Origin: a virus
Virus record (IMG/VR): IMGVR_UViG_3300022925_000107
Span: 1 to 31,201 of that record
DNA length: 31,201 nt
Reading direction: 5' to 3' (one strand)
Each line of letters begins with the position of its first letter. The first letter of the stretch is position 1. The translations under genes were made by a program, and so were the position numbers. A model generated the notes under the pieces. The model had not been told where the DNA came from. It made no database searches and saw only the letters and a list, made by a program, of their open reading frames with translations. This document shows, piece after piece, positions 20,990 to 28,751 of this stretch.

Positions 20990-21744
20990 TGACTAAGATT
21001 AGTGAAAAAGTAGAACAACTTGAAAAAGATGTTGTCAAGATAAACACACGACTAGATGAAAAATTTACTGGTATTGATGGTCGTTTAAAAGGTATAGACA
21101 TACAATTAGAAAATTTAAATACAAAATTTACAACATTGCTTTACACACTTCTAGGTGGTGTCATAATGATTGCTGGTTTAGTGTTAAGTGGCAATGCAAA
21201 AGCAGCCGATACCAATATTACAACAACCACTACTTCTACATCTACAAATACTAATAACACAACTTCTAGTTCTACAATGGACTACAAAAATCAACCAGTA
21301 CAAAGAGCTGCTGCACCTAATGTAACTGTTACTAATAATGATGTATGTGTAGCAGGTGTATCTGGTGGTGCTCAGGGTAATGCTATTGGCATATCATTTG
21401 GTGCTACAGTAACCGACCCAAATTGTGAAAGAATTAAACTAGCAAGAGAGTTACGCAATGCAAATATGAAAGTAGCATCAGTAGCAATCTTATGCCAAGA
21501 CCCTAGAGTATTTCAAGCAATGATTGATTCTGGTACACCTTGTCCGTTTAAAGGTTTAATTGGTGACCAAGCAAGAGATATGTGGAACAAATATCCAGAG
21601 TTAAGAGCTGACTATGCAGATTATCTTAAAAAAATAGACATACTTGTTACTGCTGGTTATATGGATAAAGATGGCAATATGTTAGAGAAAGCAAATGCGG
21701 AAACTGATAGCAAGTTTAAGTCTAGTTCTGACAACTGGAATTAA
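20989..21744 (+). CDS. Membrane-anchored protein with Cys-containing outer domain
   Basis: 251 aa. Coiled-coil N-terminus (1-42, EKVEQLEKDVVKINTRLDEK), one membrane helix (TLLYTLLGGVIMIAGLVLSG, about 46-65), a Thr/Ser/Asn-rich spacer (76-100) and a globular C-terminal domain with Cys in NDVCVAGVSGGAQGNAIGIS, DPNCERIKLARELR, AILCQDPRVFQ and GTPCPFKG. I recognise this last domain from many marine phages but know no function. Four Cys suggest disulphides outside the cytoplasm. A role in lysis or in the virion is possible. Confidence 0.6.
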   Translation: MTKISEKVEQLEKDVVKINTRLDEKFTGIDGRLKGIDIQLENLNTKFTTLLYTLLGGVIMIAGLVLSGNAKAADTNITTTTTSTSTNTNNTTSSSTMDYKNQPVQRAAAPNVTVTNNDVCVAGVSGGAQGNAIGISFGATVTDPNCERIKLARELRNANMKVASVAILCQDPRVFQAMIDSGTPCPFKGLIGDQARDMWNKYPELRADYADYLKKIDILVTAGYMDKDGNMLEKANAETDSKFKSSSDNWN

Positions 21745-22828
21745 CGCTCTTACGAGTGATAATCTAGTACAAGACCCTTATGTTGAGTTTTTGGATAGCA
21801 CTTACGATTATCCAAATATTCATAATCATGGCACTTGGCAACAAGACCCCTACATCTATACTGGCAATATTAATTACGAACATTCTGCTGTGGCAGAGTA
21901 CGACATTAATCTTGACACACTAAAGTTTGAAATAACTCAAGCAAACTATGGGTACACTTACAAATCATATTCAACTGGTGAAGGTGCTATTGCAATTGCA
22001 TTGATTGATGCTGATGGCAATATGGTTGATGATGCCGTACACGAGTTTGACATTACAACTGTTAATGAGTGGATTGATGTAGATAAGATTTACAATGACA
22101 TGGACAATCTTAGTCAAGCAAAAGAGTTATGGTTAGGTGTTGGTGGTATATCTGATAGTGGTGGTACAGATGACATAATGATTACTGACATCTATTTGAC
22201 TTATGAATATCAAGAAATACCATTAGACATTATTACAGACACAAGCATTAGTCTTGCTCTTGATGATAGTGTTTATACAAAACTACCAGAAGTGTCTTAT
22301 GACTTTCCAGCAGAAATGCCATCTACACCAGAACCAGAAGTTACACAACCTACACAAACACAAGCACCTGCACCAACTCCAACACCTACGCCTGTAGCTG
22401 CACCTACTCCTACTCCAGTATCTACACCTACTACTACACTTAAATCAACACTTAAACCAGTTGCTAAAACAACAACTGCAAAAACAACAACCAAGAAGGA
22501 GAGCAAAAGTGCATCTAAAACAGAAACAAGAAAGGAATCAAGAAGTGAGGGAGTCGCTCAAGCTATTGAAACAACATCCCTTGTTGCTACTGCTGTCGGT
22601 GTTAATAACTTCTCTAACCCTGCTGAGTTTTTTAGCAATACTGGAATGGACTTTGAATCATATACTGGCGTTGACTTAGTAGAATTAATTGAATTAGAGG
22701 AAGCTGCGTTTTATGACGAACCAGATTTTTATGAGCAAGAGATTGCATTAAATGATAATATTCAACTCAATAATATAGATTTTTATAAGGAAAACAATTG
22801 GTATGGAAGCAATACTAAATTTTATTAA
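21695..22828 (+). CDS. Putative secreted protein with Pro/Thr linker
   Basis: 377 aa. Signal peptide-like start: MRKLIASLSLVLTTGINALT, with a likely cut after NA. A beta-rich domain follows (25-185; GYTYKSYSTGEGAIAIALID), then acidic strands, a Pro/Thr linker (about 205-250; TPTPTPVAAPTPTPVSTPTT), a Lys/Ser/Thr stretch, and an acidic C-terminal part. It overlaps the previous gene by 50 nt in another frame, which is unusual here. Export suggests action at the cell envelope, such as outer-membrane disruption or exclusion. No family is recognised. Confidence 0.6.
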   Translation: MRKLIASLSLVLTTGINALTSDNLVQDPYVEFLDSTYDYPNIHNHGTWQQDPYIYTGNINYEHSAVAEYDINLDTLKFEITQANYGYTYKSYSTGEGAIAIALIDADGNMVDDAVHEFDITTVNEWIDVDKIYNDMDNLSQAKELWLGVGGISDSGGTDDIMITDIYLTYEYQEIPLDIITDTSISLALDDSVYTKLPEVSYDFPAEMPSTPEPEVTQPTQTQAPAPTPTPTPVAAPTPTPVSTPTTTLKSTLKPVAKTTTAKTTTKKESKSASKTETRKESRSEGVAQAIETTSLVATAVGVNNFSNPAEFFSNTGMDFESYTGVDLVELIELEEAAFYDEPDFYEQEIALNDNIQLNNIDFYKENNWYGSNTKFY

Positions 22829-23219
22829 AGAAGCATTAGCTGGTAAAAAAATGTCTGCACAATGGATTGTTACTATTGTTGTAGCAGTATCTGGTCTTAT
22901 TTGGGCAGGTATGGTAGTTTATCAAGAGTATCTAAATATGCTTGATGATGTTGCAGAAGTTAAAACATTAGCACACGAAAAAACACCAGAATATGATGAT
23001 GCACCTATGAGTGGTCGAGTAACTGCAAACTCAGATGCAATTATTAAACTACAAGAACGACCTAATTTGACTAATCAAGTTAAAACTAACTCTGAGTCTA
23101 TTGTTGGCATGAAAGAAAAAATAAATGCTCTAGATTCTAAAATATCAAATCTTATGAGAGATATTGAAAAAGCAGAAAACAAGATTGATAATAGAAACTC
23201 TAACCCATTAGCAATGTAA
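22803..23219 (+). CDS. Membrane-anchored coiled-coil protein, spanin- or holin-like
   Basis: 138 aa. One membrane helix (QWIVTIVVAVSGLIWAGMVV, about 20-40) after a short N-terminal helix, then a long coiled coil with KINALDSKISNLMRDIEKAE near the end. A type II membrane protein with a periplasmic coiled coil recalls i-spanins such as Rz. It overlaps the secreted-protein gene by 26 nt and ends in a TAATG overlap. The spanin role is inferred from topology and context only. Confidence 0.55.
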   Translation: MEAILNFIKEALAGKKMSAQWIVTIVVAVSGLIWAGMVVYQEYLNMLDDVAEVKTLAHEKTPEYDDAPMSGRVTANSDAIIKLQERPNLTNQVKTNSESIVGMKEKINALDSKISNLMRDIEKAENKIDNRNSNPLAM

Positions 23220-23515
23220 TGGATAAAGAAATAGAAATAAAAAAGATTGAAGAAGAATCTATGGAAAACTCATGGAAAGATGAGTTTATTGTTATGGTGT
23301 TTTCACTACCTGTGGTTGTTAATTTTGTCACACCTTTGTTTAGTGAAATGACAATGAAAGAAGCTTGGACTAATTTAGCAGAAGCACCAGAATGGTACAC
23401 AACAATACTAACTGTTTTGGTTTTAGTTATATTTGGTATGCGTAACTTAGTTTACAAACTAGCAGATAAGTTATTTAGCAACGATAGTGGGAGTAAATGT
23501 AAAAAATGCCAGTAA
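23219..23515 (+). CDS. Two-helix membrane protein, holin candidate
   Basis: 98 aa. Acidic N-terminus, then two hydrophobic helices: FIVMVFSLPVVVNFVTPLF and WYTTILTVLVLVIFGMRNLV, with the EAPEWY loop between them, and a basic Cys-containing tail (SKCKKCQ). The 'WKDEFIvxxFSxPvxxxF...aPEWYxxixxxxxxxxFGxR' pattern is one I know from membrane proteins in lysis regions of many phages. Being small with two helices and a charged tail, it fits a class II holin. Confidence 0.65.
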   Translation: MDKEIEIKKIEEESMENSWKDEFIVMVFSLPVVVNFVTPLFSEMTMKEAWTNLAEAPEWYTTILTVLVLVIFGMRNLVYKLADKLFSNDSGSKCKKCQ

Positions 23516-23649
23516 TTAAATGTGCAAACGGAAATTATAGAATTGGTAGTGGTAAATGTATTTACACAACAAAAGCAAAAGCTACATCTGCATATAAAGC
23601 ATATTTAGCTAAACAAGGTATGAAAGAAAGAAGGCAGAGAAGGTCTTGA
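23506..23649 (+). CDS. Conserved small Cys protein (47 aa)
   Basis: MPVIKCANGNYRIGSGKCIY then TTKAKATSAYKAYLAKQG and a basic end KERRQRRS. The CxNGxYRIGxGKCxYxTKxKAxxAYxAYL pattern is a small conserved phage family found near lysis or structural genes; its function is unknown. The two Cys (6 and 18) may form a knuckle with other residues. It overlaps the previous gene by 10 nt, with GGGAG some 12 bases upstream of the start. A TATAAT (23659-23664) in a TATATTATAAT context lies just downstream. Confidence 0.7.
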   Translation: MPVIKCANGNYRIGSGKCIYTTKAKATSAYKAYLAKQGMKERRQRRS

Positions 23650-23684
23650 TTTTTATATTATAATGTGCTAAATCGGAGAATAGC

Positions 23685-24377
23685 ATGACTTACAGAGAAT
23701 TAATTAACGAAGTATTAATCAGATTAAGGGAAGCAACTATTCCTACTGATTGGTCTGGAAATATTAATGATAGTGCAACTGTATCAGATTACCAAAAGTT
23801 AATTGGTTCTTTGATTAATGATTCTAAAAGAAATATTGAAACATATCATGATTGGTTAGTATTAAGAACGCCAGTTAGTGTTACTACAGTTAATGGTACA
23901 AGAAGTTACTCATTATCTTCTGGTCAAGAAATAAAAGTATTAGATGTGGTTAATAGAACAACTGGTCGTAGATTGCAACAAGCATCTAAACAATATATGA
24001 ATGACCATATATATCCTACAGAAACAGATGGTGAGCCACTTTACTATGCATTTAATGGTGTAGATTCTAGTAATAATTTAAAAGTAGATTTTGAACCTAA
24101 ACCAAATACAGCAGATACAATTACTTTTGATGTTGTAAAGTATCAAGACACATTAACAACTGCATCAACAGAATTATCTATACCAGCACAACCAGTTATA
24201 TTAGGTGCGTGGGCTAGAGCAATTGCTGAACGAGGTGAAGATGGTGGTTTACAAGAAGGTATTGCAGCAGATGAATTTAAAGAAGCATTAAGACAAGCTA
24301 TTATTATTGATGGTGGTAATACTCAATTTGAATCTGATTTTTTTGTAACAGAAACACACAGAAATTGGAATGGCTAA
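23685..24377 (+). CDS. Tail tubular protein A / head-tail adaptor-like
   Basis: 230 aa. MTYRELINEVLIRLREATIP, then a helix with SLINDSKRNIETYHDWLVLR, a beta part (NGTRSYSLSSGQEIKVLDVV) and a C-terminal helical part (PVILGAWARAIAERGEDGGL, DEFKEALRQAI). This order fits the adaptor (tail tube A, T7 gp11-like) of marine podoviruses, which joins portal to nozzle. GGAG site; 8-nt overlap with the nozzle gene, as usual for this pair. Confidence 0.75.
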   Translation: MTYRELINEVLIRLREATIPTDWSGNINDSATVSDYQKLIGSLINDSKRNIETYHDWLVLRTPVSVTTVNGTRSYSLSSGQEIKVLDVVNRTTGRRLQQASKQYMNDHIYPTETDGEPLYYAFNGVDSSNNLKVDFEPKPNTADTITFDVVKYQDTLTTASTELSIPAQPVILGAWARAIAERGEDGGLQEGIAADEFKEALRQAIIIDGGNTQFESDFFVTETHRNWNG

Positions 24378-25977
24378 ACAAATACAATTTAAGTCATTAG
24401 ATAATATTGGTCTTAACGGATTAAACACTCAATCAAATCCAGCGTCATTAGACGCTTCTTTTTTAACTAAAGCAGAAAACATAGTTATTAGAGAATCTGG
24501 TCGTATATCTTTTCGTAAGGGATTAAAACAAAAAATACTTGCAAATACTTATGGTTCAGGCTCAACAGCATTGCCTATAGGTTCATTGGTTGAATTTCAA
24601 AATGGTTCTACTTATGAATATTTTGCTGGAATAGGCACACAAGTTTATAAAATAGACTTTACAACACCAGACGCATCATATACAAGTACTGGATTAACTG
24701 GCATTACTGGTGATGATTGGCAATTTATTAAGTTTAATGAAAATTTATACGCTGTTCAAGGTGGTCATGCACCGCTTGAATATAACAAAACTGCTGGTAC
24801 ATGGGATTTATTAGAAAACAATTCTGCATTTAGTGGTAATAGTTCTTGGACTACATTTGACCCATCATGTGCATTGGGGTTTTATGGTCGTGTATGGGCT
24901 GGAGGTATTACGGAAAATGACAATGTAGTATGGTATTCAGATTTATTACTTGCACATAAGTGGGGTACATCTGGTGCTGGTTATTTAGATTTAAAAACAG
25001 TATGGGGTCAAGATACTATTGTGGGTATTGCACCTTTTTATGGAAAGATTGTATTTTTTGGTGAAAATAATATTGCTATTTACAATAATCCTACAGACCC
25101 AAAAGCTAATGATTTTATATTAGACGAAGTAATACGAGGTGTTGGTTGTGTATCTAGAGATTCGATTGTAAATGTTGGTGATGATTTATTATTTCTATCA
25201 AAAACAGGATTAAGGTCACTTTACAGAACATCTCAAAAAGACAAAGTACCATTACAAGATTTATCAAGAAACATAACAGATACTATTATTCGTTTAATTG
25301 ATAATACAAATAATGTTAAAGGTGTATATGTAGAAAACGAAGGTATTTATTTACTATCTTTTGTTGATTTAAATGTCACTTATGTATTTGACTTAAAACA
25401 TAAAGTCCCGTCTGATTTTGGTTCTGTTCCTAGAATAACTAAATGGACCTTTAACTCAAACAGAGAGCCAACTTCTTTAATTTATACAAATGGATTTGAT
25501 TTATTAATTGGTCAAAAGAAAGGTTCTATTTGTGAATATGAAGGATACTACGATACTGAATATGTAAGTGGTGGCTCATCTAATAATTTTTCATATACTG
25601 GAACATTAAAAACAATATGGGTTGATTTAGGTGAAGGTGTTATTGCATCTTTACTTAAAGAAATGAAAGCAGTTATTGAAGGTGGACAAGGTGCAACTGT
25701 ATCAGTTAAATGGTACACAGACTATAGTACACAAGCAGCTAGTACACAAACATTTCAATTAAATCCAGTACCTAGTGGAACAAACTTTTTGTGGGGTTCT
25801 AGTACAGCATTGTATGGTGCTGCTAAATACGCTCCATATTACTCTTTAAAAGAATACAATATACCACTATCAAGAAGTGCTAAAACATTAGCGATAGAAA
25901 TGATTGGTGTGACAGCAGGATATGTAGCATCATTACAAGACATGAGTTTATTGTATAAACAAGGGAAAATACGATGA
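24370..25977 (+). CDS. Tail tubular protein B / nozzle-like protein
   Basis: 535 aa. The opening QIQFKSLDNIGLNGLNTQSN, PASLDASFLTKAENIVIRES, GRISFRKGLKQ is characteristic of podovirus nozzle/stabilisation proteins ('G...tqsnp..L...f...a.N..i...G.i..R.G.'). The rest is beta-rich with WYSDLLLAHKWG and FFGENNIAIY, suggesting the propeller of the tail nozzle. It forms the hexameric end of the short tail. ATGA overlap with the next gene. Confidence 0.8.
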   Translation: MAKQIQFKSLDNIGLNGLNTQSNPASLDASFLTKAENIVIRESGRISFRKGLKQKILANTYGSGSTALPIGSLVEFQNGSTYEYFAGIGTQVYKIDFTTPDASYTSTGLTGITGDDWQFIKFNENLYAVQGGHAPLEYNKTAGTWDLLENNSAFSGNSSWTTFDPSCALGFYGRVWAGGITENDNVVWYSDLLLAHKWGTSGAGYLDLKTVWGQDTIVGIAPFYGKIVFFGENNIAIYNNPTDPKANDFILDEVIRGVGCVSRDSIVNVGDDLLFLSKTGLRSLYRTSQKDKVPLQDLSRNITDTIIRLIDNTNNVKGVYVENEGIYLLSFVDLNVTYVFDLKHKVPSDFGSVPRITKWTFNSNREPTSLIYTNGFDLLIGQKKGSICEYEGYYDTEYVSGGSSNNFSYTGTLKTIWVDLGEGVIASLLKEMKAVIEGGQGATVSVKWYTDYSTQAASTQTFQLNPVPSGTNFLWGSSTALYGAAKYAPYYSLKEYNIPLSRSAKTLAIEMIGVTAGYVASLQDMSLLYKQGKIR

Positions 25978-26360
25978 GTGATTACAATAGAAGGTCAAGT
26001 TATTGGCAAGGCAAAGATAGTTTATCTGACTCAGACCCAGAAAAAATTATATCTGGTGATGACTTTGATGATGAATTTGAATTAATTGAAACTGCTGTAA
26101 ATACAAAAGCAGATGTAAATGGAGATGCTGCTGAATCTTTTAGTGCTTCTACAGCAACTACTGGTACAAATACTACACAAGTAGCAACAACTGCTTTTGT
26201 AGGTACTGCAATTACAAATGCAGCAGGTACAGGGCTTACACATAATAGTGGAGCATTAGATATATCATCAACATCTAATGGTTATGGAACTAGAACAGTA
26301 TCAACTTCTGCACCTAGTGGTGGAAGTGATGGAGATATTTGGTATAAAGTGAGTAGTTAA
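25974..26360 (+). CDS. Short tail fibre-like protein
   Basis: 128 aa. The start YNRRSSYWQGKDSLSDSDPE then DDFDDEFELIETAVNTKADV is the common tail-binding N-terminus of marine podovirus fibres. The middle TTGTNTTQVATTAFVGTAIT is the 'TQVATTAFV' element of fibre shafts; the end (SAPSGGSDGDIWYKVS) is a typical short tip. It probably attaches to the nozzle encoded upstream, with the next gene perhaps adding another receptor-binding part. TAATG junction. Confidence 0.75.
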   Translation: MSDYNRRSSYWQGKDSLSDSDPEKIISGDDFDDEFELIETAVNTKADVNGDAAESFSASTATTGTNTTQVATTAFVGTAITNAAGTGLTHNSGALDISSTSNGYGTRTVSTSAPSGGSDGDIWYKVSS

Positions 26361-27145
26361 TGCCGAGTTATATTAAAGACAGCGGTTCTTGGAAACAACT
26401 TCAAGAAATATATATTAAAGATGGAGGCAGCTGGAAAAGCTGTCTTGATGTATATGTAAAAGACGCTGGTACTTGGAAATCTGTTTTATATGAAGCAGGT
26501 TCACAAGATATAACTTCTGCTGGAACAACATCTTTTACAGTTCCTGCTGGTGTTCAAACATTAACTTATACTATTTATGGAGCAGGTGGTGGTTCTGGTG
26601 CTTGTAATAATAATGGTGATGCTTGGGTAGGTTCAGGTGGTGGTGCAGGTGGTAAAGCAACTGGAACAATATCTACAACTCCTGGTGAAACATTAACTAT
26701 GGTAGTTGGACTTAGAGGTTATGGTGCATCATATAGATTTAATTCTAATTATTCATACAATCCAAACAACTCTACATTAGGTACTGGTTTATCTGGTGAA
26801 GATACAATAATTAAAAGAGGTGCTACTGCATTAGTTACAGCAACTGGTGGTGGATATGGTTGTCAAATTTGTTATGGTGGTGCTGGTGGTACTCCTGGTG
26901 TTACAGGAACAGAACATCCAGATGGTCAAAGCTCTGGTTTAGGTAATGGTGGTAGAGGTCCTCATCCAGACCTGTATCTTGGATATGGTTATGTAGGTGC
27001 TATTACTGGCGGAACAAATGGTTCTGGTACACCTCCTAGCGGAAACTCAAGCAATAGAGGTTCTGGATATGGTAATGGTGGTGGACAGCCTGGACTAGGT
27101 GTAGGTATTGATGGACAAGACGGAGCAATTCTTTTAGAATGGTAA
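26360..27145 (+). CDS. Gly-rich fibre/adhesin with three tandem 14-residue repeats
   Basis: 261 aa. Residues 4-45 are three repeats: YIKDSGSWKQLQEI, YIKDGGSWKSCLDV and YVKDAGTWKSVLYE. A beta-domain follows (TSFTVPAGVQTLTYTIYGAG), then a Gly/Ser/Asn-rich C-terminal half (GSGGGAGGKATG, GGGYGCQICYGGAGGTPG). Gly-rich tips of this kind in phage fibres can build polyglycine sheets that recognise receptors. It follows the short fibre gene by TAATG overlap and is likely a receptor-binding protein. Confidence 0.7.
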   Translation: MPSYIKDSGSWKQLQEIYIKDGGSWKSCLDVYVKDAGTWKSVLYEAGSQDITSAGTTSFTVPAGVQTLTYTIYGAGGGSGACNNNGDAWVGSGGGAGGKATGTISTTPGETLTMVVGLRGYGASYRFNSNYSYNPNNSTLGTGLSGEDTIIKRGATALVTATGGGYGCQICYGGAGGTPGVTGTEHPDGQSSGLGNGGRGPHPDLYLGYGYVGAITGGTNGSGTPPSGNSSNRGSGYGNGGGQPGLGVGIDGQDGAILLEW

Positions 27146-27162
27146 GAAATTAGGAGCATATT

Positions 27163-28038
27163 ATGGGATTATTTAGCGGAATAGCAGGAAAAGTACTAGG
27201 AACTGCAGTAGGTAGTGCTTTTGGTATGCCACAACTAGGCGGAATGATTGGTGGTGCTGTACTTGGCGGTGGTGGTAGTAGTGGCGGTGGTTCTGCTGGT
27301 GCTGTTGGTCAAGCAACAACAGGTGCCGTAAAAGATGCTTATCAATATGCTATGCCTTGGGATGTTACTGGAGCTTATGGTGGTTTAAATTTTGATACTG
27401 AATCACGCACAGTTGAACAATCTTTATCCCCAGAATATCAAGCTGTTTATGATAGATTAATGGGTAGAGCTGGTACTTATTCCCCTATTATTGAAAAATA
27501 TACTCAAGACCCAGTTGCTGCTGCAATGGGTTTATCAAAAGAAAGAAGTGCATTAAGGGAACCACAAAGAAGATTAAAACGAGAAGCTTTAGAAGCAAGA
27601 TTATTTGAACAAGGTAGATTAGGTTCTACTGGTGGTGCTGGACAACAAGAAGCATTAGAAGAATCATTTGCTACACAAGACTTATTAGATGAACAAACAG
27701 CATTAAAAGATATACTAAACATAGGACAACAATATCGTACTTATGAAAGTGGTGATATAAGTGCTGGAACTAAAATTGCTGGTTTGCCTATGGAATATTC
27801 TAGTTTAGCTACTGCTGGTAAAGTAACTCCTAATCCTGCATTAGCTGGATTACAAGCCTATGGAACAGCATTACCACAAGTTTCATCTAACTTAGCATCA
27901 CAACAACAAACAAATGCTAAAGTTGATTTATATAATCAATTGGCTAATAAAGCACAGCCTTATGTAACAGATTTTGTTGGTGGCTTATTTAACTCATCTG
28001 GTATTCCAGCTGATGATTACAATTACTTTGGGTATTAA
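27163..28038 (+). CDS. Internal virion / ejection protein 1
   Basis: 291 aa. The N-terminus is Gly/Ala-rich with glycine-zipper character (MGLFSGIAGKVLGTAVGSAF, GMPQLGGMIGGAVLGGGG), suited to inserting in membranes. The body is helical (LREPQRRLKREALEARLFEQ; FATQDLLDEQTALKDILNIG). The location after the tail genes and before two more internal-protein genes is that of DNA-ejection proteins in short-tailed phages. AGGAG site. Assignment rests on composition and position. Confidence 0.65.
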   Translation: MGLFSGIAGKVLGTAVGSAFGMPQLGGMIGGAVLGGGGSSGGGSAGAVGQATTGAVKDAYQYAMPWDVTGAYGGLNFDTESRTVEQSLSPEYQAVYDRLMGRAGTYSPIIEKYTQDPVAAAMGLSKERSALREPQRRLKREALEARLFEQGRLGSTGGAGQQEALEESFATQDLLDEQTALKDILNIGQQYRTYESGDISAGTKIAGLPMEYSSLATAGKVTPNPALAGLQAYGTALPQVSSNLASQQQTNAKVDLYNQLANKAQPYVTDFVGGLFNSSGIPADDYNYFGY

Positions 28039-28040
28039 TT

Positions 28041-28748
28041 ATGAGTATTTATGATTTAGGAAAAACTGCAATTGGAGCTGATGTACAGGCAGCAACTACT
28101 GATGCGGATAATTTAAGGATGATGTTTGGAATGACTCCAACTGACCCAACACGAATTAGACAAAGAGCTTTAGCAGCATTAGACTCAGAGTTTGGTTCTG
28201 CACCAAAAAATGTTAATACATATTCACAAATGGCTGCAAGAAGTGTTGAGTTAGGCGATAGAGAACTAGCCAAAACATTTCAAGATTTAGCCTCAAGTAG
28301 TGCAACTACAACTAAAAACATGGCTGAAGCTATTAAACCAAGTAAATTTCAACTAGATGCTGTAGCAAATAGATTTAAAAGTATTTATGGAACAGGTGAC
28401 ATTGGTCAACAGTTTGGTAAGATTGCATTGGGTAATGAAAATTTTGATTTAGCTTCAGAGGGAACTAAAGATTTCTTTACAAGTACACTTAAAAACGAAG
28501 CACAAGGTTTTTCTAATTGGTTAGGTAGTATGGGATTATCTAAATCAGATATGCAACAAATACTTACTAATGCAGAAACATTTGATAATTATTTAGGTTT
28601 GTATGCACAGAGTGGTGGTGCTACTTCTCAAGGTATTGCTGATTTAATTAAAGCAAGTACAGTACCTCAAAGCTCTACTCTAATTAAAAGTAAAGCACCT
28701 CAACAACCTGAAAAGGAAGATGAAGGATTCTTTGATTGGTTATTTTAA
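28041..28748 (+). CDS. Internal virion / ejection protein 2
   Basis: 235 aa, helical, Ala/Ser/Gln-rich: MSIYDLGKTAIGADVQAATT, IRQRALAALDSEFGSAPKNV, SVELGDRELAKTFQDLASSS. It ends EDEGFFDWLF. It starts two bases after the previous stop and has no strong ribosome site. Position between two presumed ejection proteins suggests it is packaged in the head and expelled with the DNA. No specific motif. Confidence 0.6.
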   Translation: MSIYDLGKTAIGADVQAATTDADNLRMMFGMTPTDPTRIRQRALAALDSEFGSAPKNVNTYSQMAARSVELGDRELAKTFQDLASSSATTTKNMAEAIKPSKFQLDAVANRFKSIYGTGDIGQQFGKIALGNENFDLASEGTKDFFTSTLKNEAQGFSNWLGSMGLSKSDMQQILTNAETFDNYLGLYAQSGGATSQGIADLIKASTVPQSSTLIKSKAPQQPEKEDEGFFDWLF

Positions 28749-28751
28749 AAT

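Noticed and set aside
22297-22506. Minus-strand frame rich in Val/Gly
   Set aside because: It is the complement of the repetitive Pro/Thr linker of the secreted protein and has no start signals.
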